DNA of 64,000 bases from Virgibacillus doumboii (GCF_902806455.1 NZ_CADCWQ010000001.1:1178001-1242000); one strand, 5' to 3'; positions 8,669 to 17,482 are shown, counted from the first letter of the stretch. Notes: generated from the letters alone by a model not told the origin. A program made the numbers and translations.

Positions 8669-9061
8669 GTTATAGTAGCTCTTTGTATAGTCATTTTCTT
8701 CAAGATGTTTAAGTCTTTCAAGTGATTTCCTGCTGTATTCATTATCTTTTTCGGAAAGCTTCTGCTTCAGGTTTCCCAACGCTTCCTGCAAAGATGCTCG
8801 GTAGTCCGGGACCTCTCCTTCGTGTGGTCTGACTGCAGACTTGGGTATATTCATTTTTTCATAATGGGCCAGTGCCTTACGATCATGAAAAAAGACTCCT
8901 TCTGTTTCACCCAAATTATGCAGGTCACCCTGCATCGGATGTTTTTCAACCGCCATTACTTTAACCAGGTAGCGATCACCCCTGTCTTCCAAAACCTCGC
9001 CTATATATTTGCCTGAATTATATTTAGCAAGAACGATTTCTCCAACAGAAACTGTTGCCAT
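8666..9061 (-). CDS. kapB: KapB, kinase-associated protein B
   Basis: This 131-residue soluble protein begins VSVGEIVLAKYNSGKYIGEV and has the conserved KHPMQGDLHN and HYEKMNIPKSAVRP blocks of the KapB family. In B. subtilis, KapB is encoded behind kinB and is needed for KinB-dependent input into the sporulation phosphorelay. Here kinB is not adjacent: the gene stands alone between khtU and a small divergent gene. I see no lipobox, so the historical name 'lipoprotein' would not apply to this copy. The N-terminal half looks like a small beta-barrel; the tail is charged and helical. Confidence 0.75.
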   Translation of the reverse strand: MATVSVGEIVLAKYNSGKYIGEVLEDRGDRYLVKVMAVEKHPMQGDLHNLGETEGVFFHDRKALAHYEKMNIPKSAVRPHEGEVPDYRASLQEALGNLKQKLSEKDNEYSRKSLERLKHLEENDYTKSYYN

Positions 9062-9169
9062 ATTATTACCTCCTCACCAATATTGTGCCAAAAAATCAAC
9101 AGTTTGGCTAACAATTATTTAGGTCAGGAGATAAAAGTGATATACTAAGTTGAAAGGACGTGAGCAATA

Positions 9170-9349
9170 ATGATGGAATTTCTATATTTCCCCGAGGATA
9201 AAACAGAATATATTCCCGCTGTCATTTCGCTAACTATCTTTATGATCGGCGCGGTATTGGCAATGTATTTTTTTATTAAGAAATCAAAAAAAGAAGAGAA
9301 AGAATTCAACGAACAGTTTCAGCAAAAGTCAAATAAAGATGAAGATTAA
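9170..9349 (+). CDS. Small single-span membrane protein (59 aa)
   Basis: The frame encodes a short N-terminal segment, one clear membrane helix (AVISLTIFMIGAVLAMYFFI) and a highly charged C-terminal tail rich in Lys, Glu and Gln. GAAAGGA lies upstream of the ATG, and a TATACT box precedes that. I do not recognise the family. The topology (short outside, long charged cytoplasmic tail) is common among Bacillaceae small envelope proteins. It lies between divergent kapB and sodC and has no evident partner. Confidence 0.6.
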   Translation: MMEFLYFPEDKTEYIPAVISLTIFMIGAVLAMYFFIKKSKKEEKEFNEQFQQKSNKDED

Positions 9350-9434
9350 CGAGCCTTTGTTTTTGAAATGGCTCGTTTAATTTTTGCTCTTTTGCAGATA
9401 CTTAAAATAAAGCATCTGTAAAGGAGTAACTTAG

Positions 9435-10007
9435 ATGAGGCTATTTATTGCAGTATTATTTCTTATACTGACAGTTGCGTGTCAATCGAATGAAGAGACT
9501 ACCCGAACAATTGATATGTTTAATTCCTCAGGGGATATGATCGGAACAGCAAAATTGTCTGAGAGTTCAGATGGTGTGAACGTAAAGTTGAAACTTGAAG
9601 GACTGGAGCCCGGGTATCATGGAATTCATGTTCATGAATATCCGAAATGTGAAGGACCGGACTTTAAAAGTGCGGGCAGCCATCTTAACCCGGAAGGAAA
9701 AGAACATGGGCTGATGCACCCAGAGGGTCCGCATTTGGGTGATTTACCTAATATTGAAGCGGATTCAGGCGGACTTGTTGATGCGGAATTAATGCTTGCC
9801 GGTGCAACGCTCATGGAAGGAAAAAAATCCCTGTTAAAGGGCCAGGGAACATCACTCGTTATTCATGAAGGTCAGGACGATGGGATAAGTCAGCCTGGTG
9901 GTAATTCCGGGGCCCGGACAGCATGTGGTAAAATAGCAAAAAATCCGGATGAGTCAAAAGAGTCACCGACTGATCCGACCAAGTATAATAAGGAACAGGA
10001 AAAATAA
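9435..10007 (+). CDS. sodC: Cu/Zn superoxide dismutase lipoprotein
   Basis: This 190-residue protein has a lipoprotein signal (LFLILTVAC, Cys16), so it should be anchored on the outer face of the membrane. The Cu/Zn SOD fold follows. Likely metal ligands are all present: HVH (65, 67), His83 in SAGSHLNP, His91/95, His100 and Asp103 in the zinc loop, and His144 in LVIHEG. The active-site Arg161 and the Cys72-Cys164 disulfide pair are also present. It would remove extracellular superoxide. B. subtilis YojM is known to lack some copper ligands; this copy does not. The 20-residue tail is polar. The gene is monocistronic, with a terminator right after it. Confidence 0.93.
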   Translation: MRLFIAVLFLILTVACQSNEETTRTIDMFNSSGDMIGTAKLSESSDGVNVKLKLEGLEPGYHGIHVHEYPKCEGPDFKSAGSHLNPEGKEHGLMHPEGPHLGDLPNIEADSGGLVDAELMLAGATLMEGKKSLLKGQGTSLVIHEGQDDGISQPGGNSGARTACGKIAKNPDESKESPTDPTKYNKEQEK

Positions 10008-10012
10008 TAATA

Positions 10013-10050
10013 GGGCTGTCCATGCTGGATGATATGGAACAGCCTTTTTA
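10013..10050 (+). terminator. sodC terminator
   Basis: GGCTGTCCAT pairs with ATGGAACAGCC (one bulged base) and is followed by TTTTTAA. Confidence 0.82.
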
Positions 10051-10074
10051 ACTGTGTTAGTAACATGTGTACAT

Positions 10075-10118
10075 AAAAAATGAGTTGTCCCAATTGTGAT
10101 CGGGACAACTCATTTTAC
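10075..10118. terminator. patB terminator (bidirectional)
   Basis: TGAGTTGTCCC (10081-10091) pairs with GGGACAACTCA (10102-10112). It has A residues on the left and TTTT on the right, so it can act on both strands; it overlaps the end of patB. Confidence 0.88.
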
Positions 10119-11284
10119 CTATTATTGACAGCTTTGATAATACGCCCGACGCCTTCCTCCAGCGTTTCCCTTGGACATGCGATGTTTATCCGCATGAAGG
10201 TTTCGCCTTCTTCGCCATAATCAACCCCGGCGTTAAGTCCAACTTTGGCATTTTCAATCATGAATTTTTTGAGTGCTTTGTTGTCCATATTCATAGCGCT
10301 GCAATCAATCCATAAAAGGTATGTTCCCTCTGACCGGGTAACTTTCAGGACATCCGTTTTTTCTTCGAGCATTGTTGTTACATACTCCTGGTTTTCTTTC
10401 AATACGTTTCTTAACGCTTCAAGCCATTCTTCACCTTTTGTGTAGGCAGCTTCCAGAGCAGTATTCCCCATTGTATTTAACATATGATGGCCTTGTCTGC
10501 CGAGATGTTCATTTAAAGCATCTCGTTTTTCTTTATTCGGTGTAATAATATAGGATGCCTGCAGTCCAGCCAGATTAAACGTTTTGGACGGTGACATAAA
10601 CGTTACCGTCTGTTCGGCTATTTTATCTGAAATAGATGCAAGCGGAATATGCTTCTGTCCCGGATATACGAGATCACCGTGAATCTCATCAGATAAAATA
10701 AGTACATCATGCTTTAAACACAGTTCTGCCATTTTCTCCAGTTCATCTTTAGTCCAGACCCTGCCAACAGGGTTGTGCGGTGAACATAAAATAAATGCCT
10801 TTACTCCCTGTTTCAGTTTCGCTTCAAAGTCGTCGAAATCAATGTGGTAATAATTATCTTTTTGAACAAGTGGATTTTTAACAATATTTCTGTCATGCTT
10901 TTCAATTACACTGTAAAATGGGGTATACACAGGCGTTTGAATCAAAACTTTATCGTTTGGTTCAGTGAATGCCTGGATTGCTATTTGCAGGCTTGCTACG
11001 ACACCTGGACTGAATGAAAGCCATTCCTGTTTGATACTCCAGTCATGGCGTTTCCCAACCCAATTTATAATGGCATTTTTTACATCGTCATCGATAATGG
11101 TGTACCCATAGATACCATGTTCGGCCCGTGCTTTTAATGCATCGTTAACAGCTTGTGGTGCCTGGAAATCCATGTCAGCTACCCACATTGGAAGCACATC
11201 ATCAGTCTGGAATACAGGTTTCAGCATATCCCATTTTACCGAGCGGGTATTCTTCCGATTGTGAACTTTCTCAAATATTCCCAT
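10115..11284 (-). CDS. patB: MalY/PatB family cystathionine beta-lyase
   Basis: This 389-residue PLP-dependent fold-type I enzyme has the family opening (LPMWVADMDFQAPQAV). Cofactor residues are visible: SPHNPVGRVW, ILSDEIHGDL and the Schiff-base lysine in SPSKTFNLAGLQ (Lys234). PatB of B. subtilis is a C-S lyase that cleaves cystathionine and related cysteine conjugates to thiol, pyruvate and ammonia. The ribosome site TAGGAGG sits ten bases before the ATG. A TATAAT box lies just upstream, and beyond that is a minus-strand hairpin with a T tract that could terminate an upstream transcript. Substrate in vivo is uncertain: PatB-type enzymes also release volatile thiols. Confidence 0.88.
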   Translation of the reverse strand: MGIFEKVHNRKNTRSVKWDMLKPVFQTDDVLPMWVADMDFQAPQAVNDALKARAEHGIYGYTIIDDDVKNAIINWVGKRHDWSIKQEWLSFSPGVVASLQIAIQAFTEPNDKVLIQTPVYTPFYSVIEKHDRNIVKNPLVQKDNYYHIDFDDFEAKLKQGVKAFILCSPHNPVGRVWTKDELEKMAELCLKHDVLILSDEIHGDLVYPGQKHIPLASISDKIAEQTVTFMSPSKTFNLAGLQASYIITPNKEKRDALNEHLGRQGHHMLNTMGNTALEAAYTKGEEWLEALRNVLKENQEYVTTMLEEKTDVLKVTRSEGTYLLWIDCSAMNMDNKALKKFMIENAKVGLNAGVDYGEEGETFMRINIACPRETLEEGVGRIIKAVNNR

Positions 11285-11331
11285 TGTATAACCTCCTACT
11301 AATCATGATTCAATTATATCGAAATTGACAT

Positions 11332-11364
11332 AAAAAAAAAGCAAAGCGTTTATACGCCTTGCTT
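11332..11364 (-). terminator. Terminator-like hairpin upstream of patB
   Basis: On the minus strand, AAGCAAGGCG (11364-11355) pairs with CGCTTTGCTT (11348-11339), with one G-U pair, and is followed by nine T residues. No minus-strand gene ends here: the region upstream is the 5' side of the plus-strand sigma gene. It may end an antisense transcript or be an attenuator in a long patB leader. Confidence 0.7.
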
Positions 11365-11464
11365 ACAGGGGGAATACGAGAAAGTCTTACAGTTATAGTA
11401 TTACCCCGTGTAAAAAGATATAAACATATTTTTACAAAATAATTTTAAATTTTTTTCCAGTCAG

Positions 11465-11491
11465 TGAAACAAACCAGCTAAAATCTTTCGT
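11465..11491 (+). promoter_or_regulatory. Possible ECF-type promoter of the sigma gene
   Basis: TGAAAC (11465-11470) and CGT (11489-11491) resemble Bacillus ECF sigma -35/-10 elements and would allow autoregulation. The 18-nt gap is a little longer than the usual 16-17, so the call is tentative. Confidence 0.3.
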
Positions 11492-11517
11492 TCTATAGGC
11501 AGAGGGGGAAGGCGCTA

Positions 11518-12063
11518 ATGGAAGAAGAGGACATCATCAGCCTTGCTAAAGCAAAAGATGAGCAGGCTTTTGAATGGATTGTTAAAAAATATAAACCAGT
11601 TATTGAAAAATTTGCATTCCAATTTGGAATAAAACAGGAATATATCAGTGATGTTGTTCAGGAAACGTTTATAAAAGTGTATCGGAAAATTCATCTCTAT
11701 CATCAAGGAAAATTTTCAACGTGGGTTTATCAGATAACGTTGAATGTGGCAAGAGACTTTCACCGTAGAAAAAAACGCAATCTTAATATTATGAAAAATT
11801 CTGTTCAGTTATATGATCATTCGATTGGTTATTTGTTCGAAAAAGAAGAACACTTGCTTCTTCATGATTACATCCAGAAGTTAGAACAAAAATATAAGCT
11901 TCCCATTATTCTCTATTATTTTCACGATAAGCCTTATGATGAAATTGCTATTATTTTAAACATAAAATTGTCAGTGGTGAAGACGAGGATTTATCGTGGA
12001 AAGAAACGTTTAAAGCAAATGTATGAGCCGGATTTGAATGAGGAGGTGAAGAAGCATGGATGA
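11518..12063 (+). CDS. ECF RNA polymerase sigma factor
   Basis: This 181-residue sigma-70 family protein contains only regions 2 and 4. Region 2 covers about residues 15-85 (AFEWIVKKYKPVIEKFAF, then ISDVVQETFIKVYRKI and FSTWVYQITLNVARDFHRRK). Region 4 (about 120-168) has PYDEIAIILNIKLSVVKTRIYR, read as a helix-turn-helix for the -35 element. The ribosome site AGAGGGGG precedes the ATG. It overlaps the next gene, a membrane protein with anti-sigma layout, by 8 nt, so the pair should form a sigma/anti-sigma switch. I cannot assign it to a named B. subtilis ECF factor. Low-complexity Lys/Tyr-rich composition is typical of this genome. Confidence 0.9.
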   Translation: MEEEDIISLAKAKDEQAFEWIVKKYKPVIEKFAFQFGIKQEYISDVVQETFIKVYRKIHLYHQGKFSTWVYQITLNVARDFHRRKKRNLNIMKNSVQLYDHSIGYLFEKEEHLLLHDYIQKLEQKYKLPIILYYFHDKPYDEIAIILNIKLSVVKTRIYRGKKRLKQMYEPDLNEEVKKHG

Positions 12064-13669
12064 TAAGAAACTTGATGAGTTGCTGCATGATATGAAAAAT
12101 GATTATGAAAATTTGCCTGAATCTGTTGATACTAAAACGGTTAAGCAAAGGGTATTTCGCAAGCGCCAATGGAACTGGAATAAATTTATCCCTACACTGG
12201 CTGCGATTGCGGGATTAATTATTTTCGTGATCATAACGGTTGGCACGATTGATTCGAAGCAGCAGGCAAATGAGGATTCCGAAAGTGATAGTCCGTTAAT
12301 GGAATATTTTTCGGAGAGAAAAGAAGCATTTCAAGAATCGCTTGGATTGGAGGACGTTGACAATCTGGAGCGTGTTCAGCAGGCCAGGGAGCTAGTTGAC
12401 TATTATGAGGAGAACGGTGAAATTGGAGATGGAAAACATAATATTTACAAATTACTTGAAACACCTAAAATGAAAATAAAAGATTTTAATGAAACGGTCT
12501 CTTCCAGTGGGATACCAGATTATTTCGCGGCACAGACAGTTATTTCGAAAATGAAAGACTTTCAGATGACTTTCCAGTTTCTTCTGGAAGATCGGATTAA
12601 TGCAAATAAAAGTAAATCTGAAAAGCGATCGATAAATAAATATCAGGATAATCCTAAGGCAAATAATCTGTCAACTGCTGTAGAAGAACTGTTAACCGCC
12701 TTTAATAAACATGGCTATTTTATTACGATGACTGATAGTGGAAAACTGACTGCAAAGGTTGACTATTTATATATTGTTGAAAGTCTGGATCTTGAGCAGA
12801 GTACAATTACGGCATACGCTGATTATCTTAAGTTACTGGGTACTAAGATTGATCCGGAAAACCCCGGAATTGGGAATAGTTATGGAATAGATTGGACTGA
12901 GTTTGATGATGTGTTACTATCCATCGAAGAATTGTACAACAACTATAAAGACATGGATGAGCAGTATCTGATGTTCAACGATCAATTATCTAATTACACT
13001 AGAATCTATTTATATGATTATTTATCAGCTAAGGTTGGTGTTGGTGAGCTCATACCAGAAGAAGCGCAAAAGGAACTGAACGCTTTTTTGAAAGAACATA
13101 AGAAATCAAAGTTTTGGAACCTTGTAAATGAGGCTGTCGAGCAGTATAAAAATAATGATTGGGTTAGAACTGATTTTGAGGTTTCTCGGGATCTAGTAAG
13201 AAAAATGATGGAATCTGACAAGGAATACGACTGGCAGAATTATGATGAGAAAATTGAAATTGCACTGTTGCCTCTAGATGATTCATTAATGAAAACATAC
13301 GAAAAATATAAGGAATCATTTGATTCGGAAATACTGAAAGATTTATCCGCATTTGAAGTAATGCAGTTATATATGCATGCTTCCGATAAAGGAGATTTTG
13401 ACGTGTATTATTCGTTATATGATAAGAATGGAGTTCTTGCAGACGTAAGTAAGGAAGAACTGCAGAAGGAATCAGCAATGACAGCAAATACGGAATTCCA
13501 GCAATTGGCTGAAAAGACTAATTATATTCTTGTTGAAGAACAACCGGAAGAAAAACGGAAAATCTTCTATTTTGTTACTTCTGCTGATACTGGCACGGAG
13601 GCGCACGCTTTCCGGGTAGTTCAAAATGATGATGGAGTCTGGAACGTTCCGTTCATGCCGATGCAATAG
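12056..13669 (+). CDS. Membrane-anchored anti-sigma candidate with large outer domain
   Basis: This 537-residue protein has a cytoplasmic stretch of about 50 residues (MDDKKLDELLHDMKNDYENL, then basic RKRQWNWNKF). One membrane span follows (IPTLAAIAGLIIFVIITVG), and then about 460 residues that would lie outside the cell. That plan, plus the 8-nt overlap with the ECF sigma gene, is typical of a transmembrane anti-sigma factor. The outer domain is acidic, largely helical and without a family I recognise. Its last ~110 residues (YMHASDKGDFDVYYSLYDKN through HAFRVVQNDDGVWNVPFMP) have the look of an NTF2-like fold, which is inference. Known Bacillus anti-sigma proteins are usually much shorter. 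There is no zinc-binding ZAS motif (HxxxCxxC). Confidence 0.72.
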   Translation: MDDKKLDELLHDMKNDYENLPESVDTKTVKQRVFRKRQWNWNKFIPTLAAIAGLIIFVIITVGTIDSKQQANEDSESDSPLMEYFSERKEAFQESLGLEDVDNLERVQQARELVDYYEENGEIGDGKHNIYKLLETPKMKIKDFNETVSSSGIPDYFAAQTVISKMKDFQMTFQFLLEDRINANKSKSEKRSINKYQDNPKANNLSTAVEELLTAFNKHGYFITMTDSGKLTAKVDYLYIVESLDLEQSTITAYADYLKLLGTKIDPENPGIGNSYGIDWTEFDDVLLSIEELYNNYKDMDEQYLMFNDQLSNYTRIYLYDYLSAKVGVGELIPEEAQKELNAFLKEHKKSKFWNLVNEAVEQYKNNDWVRTDFEVSRDLVRKMMESDKEYDWQNYDEKIEIALLPLDDSLMKTYEKYKESFDSEILKDLSAFEVMQLYMHASDKGDFDVYYSLYDKNGVLADVSKEELQKESAMTANTEFQQLAEKTNYILVEEQPEEKRKIFYFVTSADTGTEAHAFRVVQNDDGVWNVPFMPMQ

Positions 13670-13690
13670 CTACTCCATGAAGTACACGCA

Positions 13691-13790
13691 GATATTTATC
13701 AGGAGAAGAATGAATATAACAGGAGAATAACAATTTTAACTGGAGAAGAATTTATTTAACAGGAGAATTACGGTTATAACTGGAGAAAGA
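13691..13790. repeat. Five 20-nt tandem repeats (WGGAGAA core)
   Basis: Five consecutive 20-nt units, in exact register (starts 13691, 13711, 13731, 13751, 13771), share the plan five variable bases-TTWA-Y-WGGAGAA-about three A-rich bases. The first ten bases vary more than the AGGAGAA/TGGAGAA core. The period is not a multiple of three and all frames contain stops, so it is not coding. It lies between the convergent anti-sigma gene and pgi. Confidence 0.85.
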
Positions 13791-13826
13791 TAGATAACTA
13801 TGGATAAAAGCGAAAACAGGAAATTG

Positions 13827-13865
13827 AAAAAGCACACCCAACATGACGGGTGCGCTTTTTATTTA
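13827..13865 (-). terminator. pgi terminator
   Basis: On the minus strand AAAGCGCACCC pairs with GGGTGTGCTTT (one G-U) and is followed by a T-rich run; the loop is short. It abuts the pgi stop codon. Confidence 0.85.
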
Positions 13866-15212
13866 TTTCAACCGCTTCTCCAATTCTGCTTTTTCATCCT
13901 CAAAACCTGGTTTACCAAGCAGTGCGAACATATTCTTCTTATATGCTTCGACACCCGGTTGATCGAAAGGATTAACTCCAAGAAGATAACCGCTTACGGC
14001 GCATGCTTTTTCGAAAAAATAAACCATGTAACCGAACGTATACGCATCAAGTGCAGGCAGTTCGACGACCAGATTAGGAACGTCGCCATCGGTATGTGCA
14101 AGCAATGTACCCTGATAGGCTTTGTCATTAATATCATGAATGGTTTTTCTCGCCAAATAATTAAGACCGTCAGCATTTGCATCGTCAGATTCCAATGTTA
14201 TATCTTTTTTTGATTGATTAACATGCAACACGGTTTCGAACAGATCGCGTCGGCCGTCCTGAATATATTGGCCCATGGAATGTAAATCAGTTGTGAAGTT
14301 TGCTGATGCCGGGAATATTCCTTTCTGGTCTTTTCCTTCACTTTCACCAAACAATTGCTTCCACCACTCACTGAAATACTGCAGATGTGGTTCATAATTA
14401 ACGAGCATTTCAATTGTTTTACCTTTATTGTATAAAACATTGCGGACTGCTGCATATTGATATGCCGGATTCTTTTCAAGTGTTGGTTCGGCTAAATCAT
14501 TCATGGCAGTTTGAGCACCCTGCATCATATCGTCAATAGATACTCCGCTTACCGCAATTGGCAGTAGCCCAACAGCTGTCAAGACAGAATAGCGTCCGCC
14601 AACGTCATCCGGAATAACAAACGTCTCGAAGCCTTCTTTATCCGCAGCGGTTTTCAATGCACCTTTTTCTTTGTCGGTTGTCGCATAAATCCGCTTTTTA
14701 GCTTCTTCCTGGCCGTATTTATCTTCCAGGAACTTCCTGAAAAGCCGAAATGCGATTGCCGGTTCCGTAGTAGTACCACTTTTGGAGATGACATTGATCG
14801 ATACATCTTTATTTTCAAGTACATCATAAAGTTCGCTCATATACGTTGAACTCATATGGTGCCCGACAAAAATAACCTGTGGCGCATTTCTTTTTTCGTC
14901 TGAAAGAAGGTTTTGAAAGGAATGATTCAGCATTTCAATTGCTGCACGGGCACCCAAATAGGATCCGCCGATACCGATTACGAGCAATACATCTGAATCC
15001 TTTCTGATTTTTTCCGATGCTGCTTTTATCCGGGTAAATTCTGCTTTATCATAGTTTTCCGGCAAATCAATCCAGCCCAAAAAGTCATTTCCCGGCCCGG
15101 TTTTGTTATGTAAAGCGTTGTGAGCTGATTCAACATAGTCATTTAAATAATCGATTTCATTCTGGTTTAAAAAACGTAATGCTTTGTCATAGGAAAAATT
15201 AATGTGTGTCAT
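13863..15212 (-). CDS. pgi: Glucose-6-phosphate isomerase
   Basis: This 449-residue enzyme interconverts glucose-6-phosphate and fructose-6-phosphate in glycolysis and gluconeogenesis. Family signatures are [34 protein letters not shown] (phosphate-binding SGTT), [19 protein letters not shown] and the C-terminal Lys-containing [19 protein letters not shown] start at the ATG at 15212, with AAGGAGGACACT upstream and the family opening [12 protein letters not shown]. The 20 extra codons of the longer frame include that ribosome site. Gene order next to yugI, yugN and yugO follows B. subtilis. A TTGACA-type promoter lies about 110 bp upstream. Confidence 0.97.
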   Translation of the reverse strand: MTHINFSYDKALRFLNQNEIDYLNDYVESAHNALHNKTGPGNDFLGWIDLPENYDKAEFTRIKAASEKIRKDSDVLLVIGIGGSYLGARAAIEMLNHSFQNLLSDEKRNAPQVIFVGHHMSSTYMSELYDVLENKDVSINVISKSGTTTEPAIAFRLFRKFLEDKYGQEEAKKRIYATTDKEKGALKTAADKEGFETFVIPDDVGGRYSVLTAVGLLPIAVSGVSIDDMMQGAQTAMNDLAEPTLEKNPAYQYAAVRNVLYNKGKTIEMLVNYEPHLQYFSEWWKQLFGESEGKDQKGIFPASANFTTDLHSMGQYIQDGRRDLFETVLHVNQSKKDITLESDDANADGLNYLARKTIHDINDKAYQGTLLAHTDGDVPNLVVELPALDAYTFGYMVYFFEKACAVSGYLLGVNPFDQPGVEAYKKNMFALLGKPGFEDEKAELEKRLK

Positions 15213-15324
15213 AGTGTCCTCCTTGGTTGAACATTTCCCTTTTACTTTACCGAAGTGATAATGGTAAATCAAGAATCACCTTTTTCGATCTTTATTTCAT
15301 CGGGACAGTGCTTCTCTCGATGGT

Positions 15325-15354
15325 TTATAGCCTAAATCGGACCAATTCTGTCAA
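15325..15354 (-). promoter_or_regulatory. Probable pgi promoter
   Basis: On the minus strand TTGACA (15354-15349) and CTATAA (15330-15325) are 18 nt apart, upstream of pgi. The 327-bp gap 15213-15539 holds only this and the yugI terminator. Confidence 0.45.
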
Positions 15355-15467
15355 GACAGCGTTCCTCACAGTGATTTCTACCCTGATTTCTGCAGAGGTA
15401 GACTAACAATCATATAAAGTTATGTCGCATTTTATAGTTTTTTTATCATAAGTAACAAAACATAAAC

Positions 15468-15535
15468 AAAAAGAGACCCTCTCAAATGATGGTAACTGCA
15501 ATAGTTAAGACATATTTGAGAAAGCCTCTATTTTA
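15468..15535 (-). terminator. yugI terminator
   Basis: A 16-bp stem (15472-15487 with 15514-15529) is fully paired in minus-strand RNA if G-U pairs are allowed, and is followed by T residues on that strand. The loop is about 26 nt, unusually large. Confidence 0.75.
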
Positions 15536-15539
15536 AAAA

Positions 15540-15920
15540 CTACTTTTTAAATGTTCCCTCACGTTCTTCTGATTGTTCAATCCATTCTTCCAGTTTATCC
15601 TTTAATGTGTTAAAACCGGAATTGGCTTCTTGCTTTGGTGCTTGATTTGTATGTGGCTTCGGACGATTTTTAGGTGGTTCTTCTGTGGCACGGATGGATA
15701 ATGATACTTTGCTATTTTCTTCATCAACGTTCAGGACTTTTACTTTTACCTCGTCGCCAACAGCTAAATGATCATTAATATCTTTTACATATCCATGTGT
15801 TACTTCAGAAATATGAACTAATCCCTGGATTTCTTCGTCTAATGCAACAAATGCACCATATGGTTGAATTCCCGTAATCTTTCCATTTAAAATTTGACCA
15901 GTCTCAAATTTGTTTGTCAT
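15540..15920 (-). CDS. yugI: YugI, S1-domain general stress protein 13
   Basis: This 126-residue protein is mostly one S1 RNA-binding domain (about residues 5-75: GQILNGKITGIQPYGAFVAL, HISEVTHGYVKDI, VGDEVKVKVLNVDEENSKVS). A Pro/Gln-rich linker and a charged helical tail follow. It matches B. subtilis YugI (GSP13), a ribosome-associated stress protein. The ATG at 15920 has TAGGAGTT upstream; a TTG three codons earlier is less likely. An RNA- or ribosome-binding role is well supported by the domain, but the precise function is not known. Its neighbours (pgi, yugN, yugO) match the B. subtilis order. Confidence 0.9.
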   Translation of the reverse strand: MTNKFETGQILNGKITGIQPYGAFVALDEEIQGLVHISEVTHGYVKDINDHLAVGDEVKVKVLNVDEENSKVSLSIRATEEPPKNRPKPHTNQAPKQEANSGFNTLKDKLEEWIEQSEEREGTFKK

Positions 15921-16024
15921 GCTGAACAACTCCTATACCTTATTCGATTCTTTTCGCACAATAAAACATTCTAGCATAAATTTTGATTCCAGGCAAAAAA
16001 TATAAGAAAGTACTTGAGGGAAGG

Positions 16025-16420
16025 ATGATACGCTTGATTCCAATAAATTCGGAAATGGAAGGTAAAATATTTTCGTTATATGTTCTGGCTGAATTGCTGA
16101 AGCCTCAGGGAATTGTTAGCGAATCAACCCTGGATTATGAAAATGGATTTTTTGATTTACAAGTTTTTACAGGTGGTGATTATTATAATTTGAGATTACC
16201 GTTTTATGCTGTTACAGAGTCACTGGACTATCCAGGTGTAACGGTTCGGGTGGAGCAGCCATTTATACTCACACAACAATACCAGAACGGTTATGATGAG
16301 GAGAAAATTGGGGGATACGTGGATCAGGCCCAGCTATCTGGTAATATAAATACTGAATATATGGACGTCGGCAAAATAATTGTAAAAAAAGTGGAGCGGC
16401 TCCTATTCCCAGGAAGATAG
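16025..16420 (+). CDS. yugN: YugN-like family protein
   Basis: This 131-residue soluble protein has the YugN-like layout: MEGKIFSLYVLAELLKPQGI, a central DYENGFFDLQVF beta region, YYNLRLPFYAVTESLDYPGV and the C-terminal DVGKIIVKKVERLLFPG. The ATG at 16025 follows GAGGGAAGG. The longer frame from 15983 starts with a poor TTG and includes the ribosome site. Its function is unknown in any organism I know of. Its 3' end overlaps the convergent yugO by 18 nt, as expected for the compact yugN-yugO pair of B. subtilis. Confidence 0.82.
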   Translation: MIRLIPINSEMEGKIFSLYVLAELLKPQGIVSESTLDYENGFFDLQVFTGGDYYNLRLPFYAVTESLDYPGVTVRVEQPFILTQQYQNGYDEEKIGGYVDQAQLSGNINTEYMDVGKIIVKKVERLLFPGR

Positions 16421-17404
16421 GATAATTAATGTATCGTTATTTTCCAGTACGAAGTCGTTTGAAGGATTTATTTTCCACTCACTTTCACGGATGAGACCAA
16501 TCAATATCTCATGATTTTCCATAAAAAAAACTGCAGCTTCCTTGAAGGATTTTTCATCCAGCTCATCCGGGACTTCAATATGAATGAACTGCTGGTTATT
16601 CAACAAGTTTAATACTGTTTCAAATGGTTTTGTTTGTTTTTTATGAAAAAGCTCATGATAAAACAGCGTACTCATAAAGTCATTTGAACTGATAACTGTG
16701 TCTGCACCTGCACGGATGGCATTCTCAACCTGGCTGATGGTAAGAATCTCTGCATTAATCGGTATATCCTGGTTATTTCCACGAACAGCGATGGTTGACA
16801 GGATTGTGTTTATATCAGCTTTTCGTTCCTCTACCGTAATGTCGGATGAAATAAGCACGGCAGCAGCAGCGTCAACATTTGCCTGCACCAGCACTGCATC
16901 CTCGCTTGGATCCCCATGAATGAAATGGACCGGGTAATGCCGATATGGCAGCTTATTAAGTGAACGGTCAATAAGTACAATTTCCTGTGTTGAATCCTTA
17001 TCGTCAATCTCTTCCACCAATTGTCTTGTCCGCTCATTCCAGCCTATGATAATAATATGGTTTGTACCGTTAAAAGAAACTTTTCCTTGCGACAGATCTT
17101 CTTCGTGATTAATAGCGGAAGTAGCTATTGTAGTAAGGTAAAATGTAAGCATCCCTCCACCTGAAAGGATAAGGAAAATAGCCACGATTCTTCCTGTTGT
17201 TGTCAACGGGACATAATCACCATAGCCGACAGTAGCCCCCGTGATAAAAGCCCACCATATTCCTTCGAATATCGTGGGGAATTGTCTTGGCTCAATTAAA
17301 TGGATAACTGTTCCAAAAACAACCATTAATGTAATTACTGAAAGCAGGAGCCTTACAATAATCGGAAGGCGGAAAAAGATATGTTTAAACGCTTCAAGAT
17401 TCAT
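16403..17404 (-). CDS. yugO: YugO potassium channel with RCK domain
   Basis: This 333-residue protein has two membrane spans around the pore sequence TGATVGYGDYVPLTTTGR. TVGYGD (residues 58-63) is the K+ selectivity filter. A cytoplasmic RCK/TrkA-N domain (about 115-245: HIIIIGWNERTRQLVEEI, VLIDRS, FIHGDPSEDAVLVQANV) and a TrkA-C-like tail follow. The usual GxGxxG of the Rossmann loop is altered to GWNERT, so nucleotide binding is uncertain. In B. subtilis, YugO is the channel that propagates electrical signals in biofilms. I start at the ATG at 17404 (AGGTGAAAAA upstream); the longer frame adds 59 implausible residues. B. subtilis mstX, which precedes yugO, is not visible here. Confidence 0.9.
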   Translation of the reverse strand: MNLEAFKHIFFRLPIIVRLLLSVITLMVVFGTVIHLIEPRQFPTIFEGIWWAFITGATVGYGDYVPLTTTGRIVAIFLILSGGGMLTFYLTTIATSAINHEEDLSQGKVSFNGTNHIIIIGWNERTRQLVEEIDDKDSTQEIVLIDRSLNKLPYRHYPVHFIHGDPSEDAVLVQANVDAAAAVLISSDITVEERKADINTILSTIAVRGNNQDIPINAEILTISQVENAIRAGADTVISSNDFMSTLFYHELFHKKQTKPFETVLNLLNNQQFIHIEVPDELDEKSFKEAAVFFMENHEILIGLIRESEWKINPSNDFVLENNDTLIILSSWE

Positions 17405-17482
17405 TTTTTCACCTGTGTTCCTATTTGATTTACGTATAGTATAGGCGAATACCTGAGCCACATATACATGACGAAAATAATA

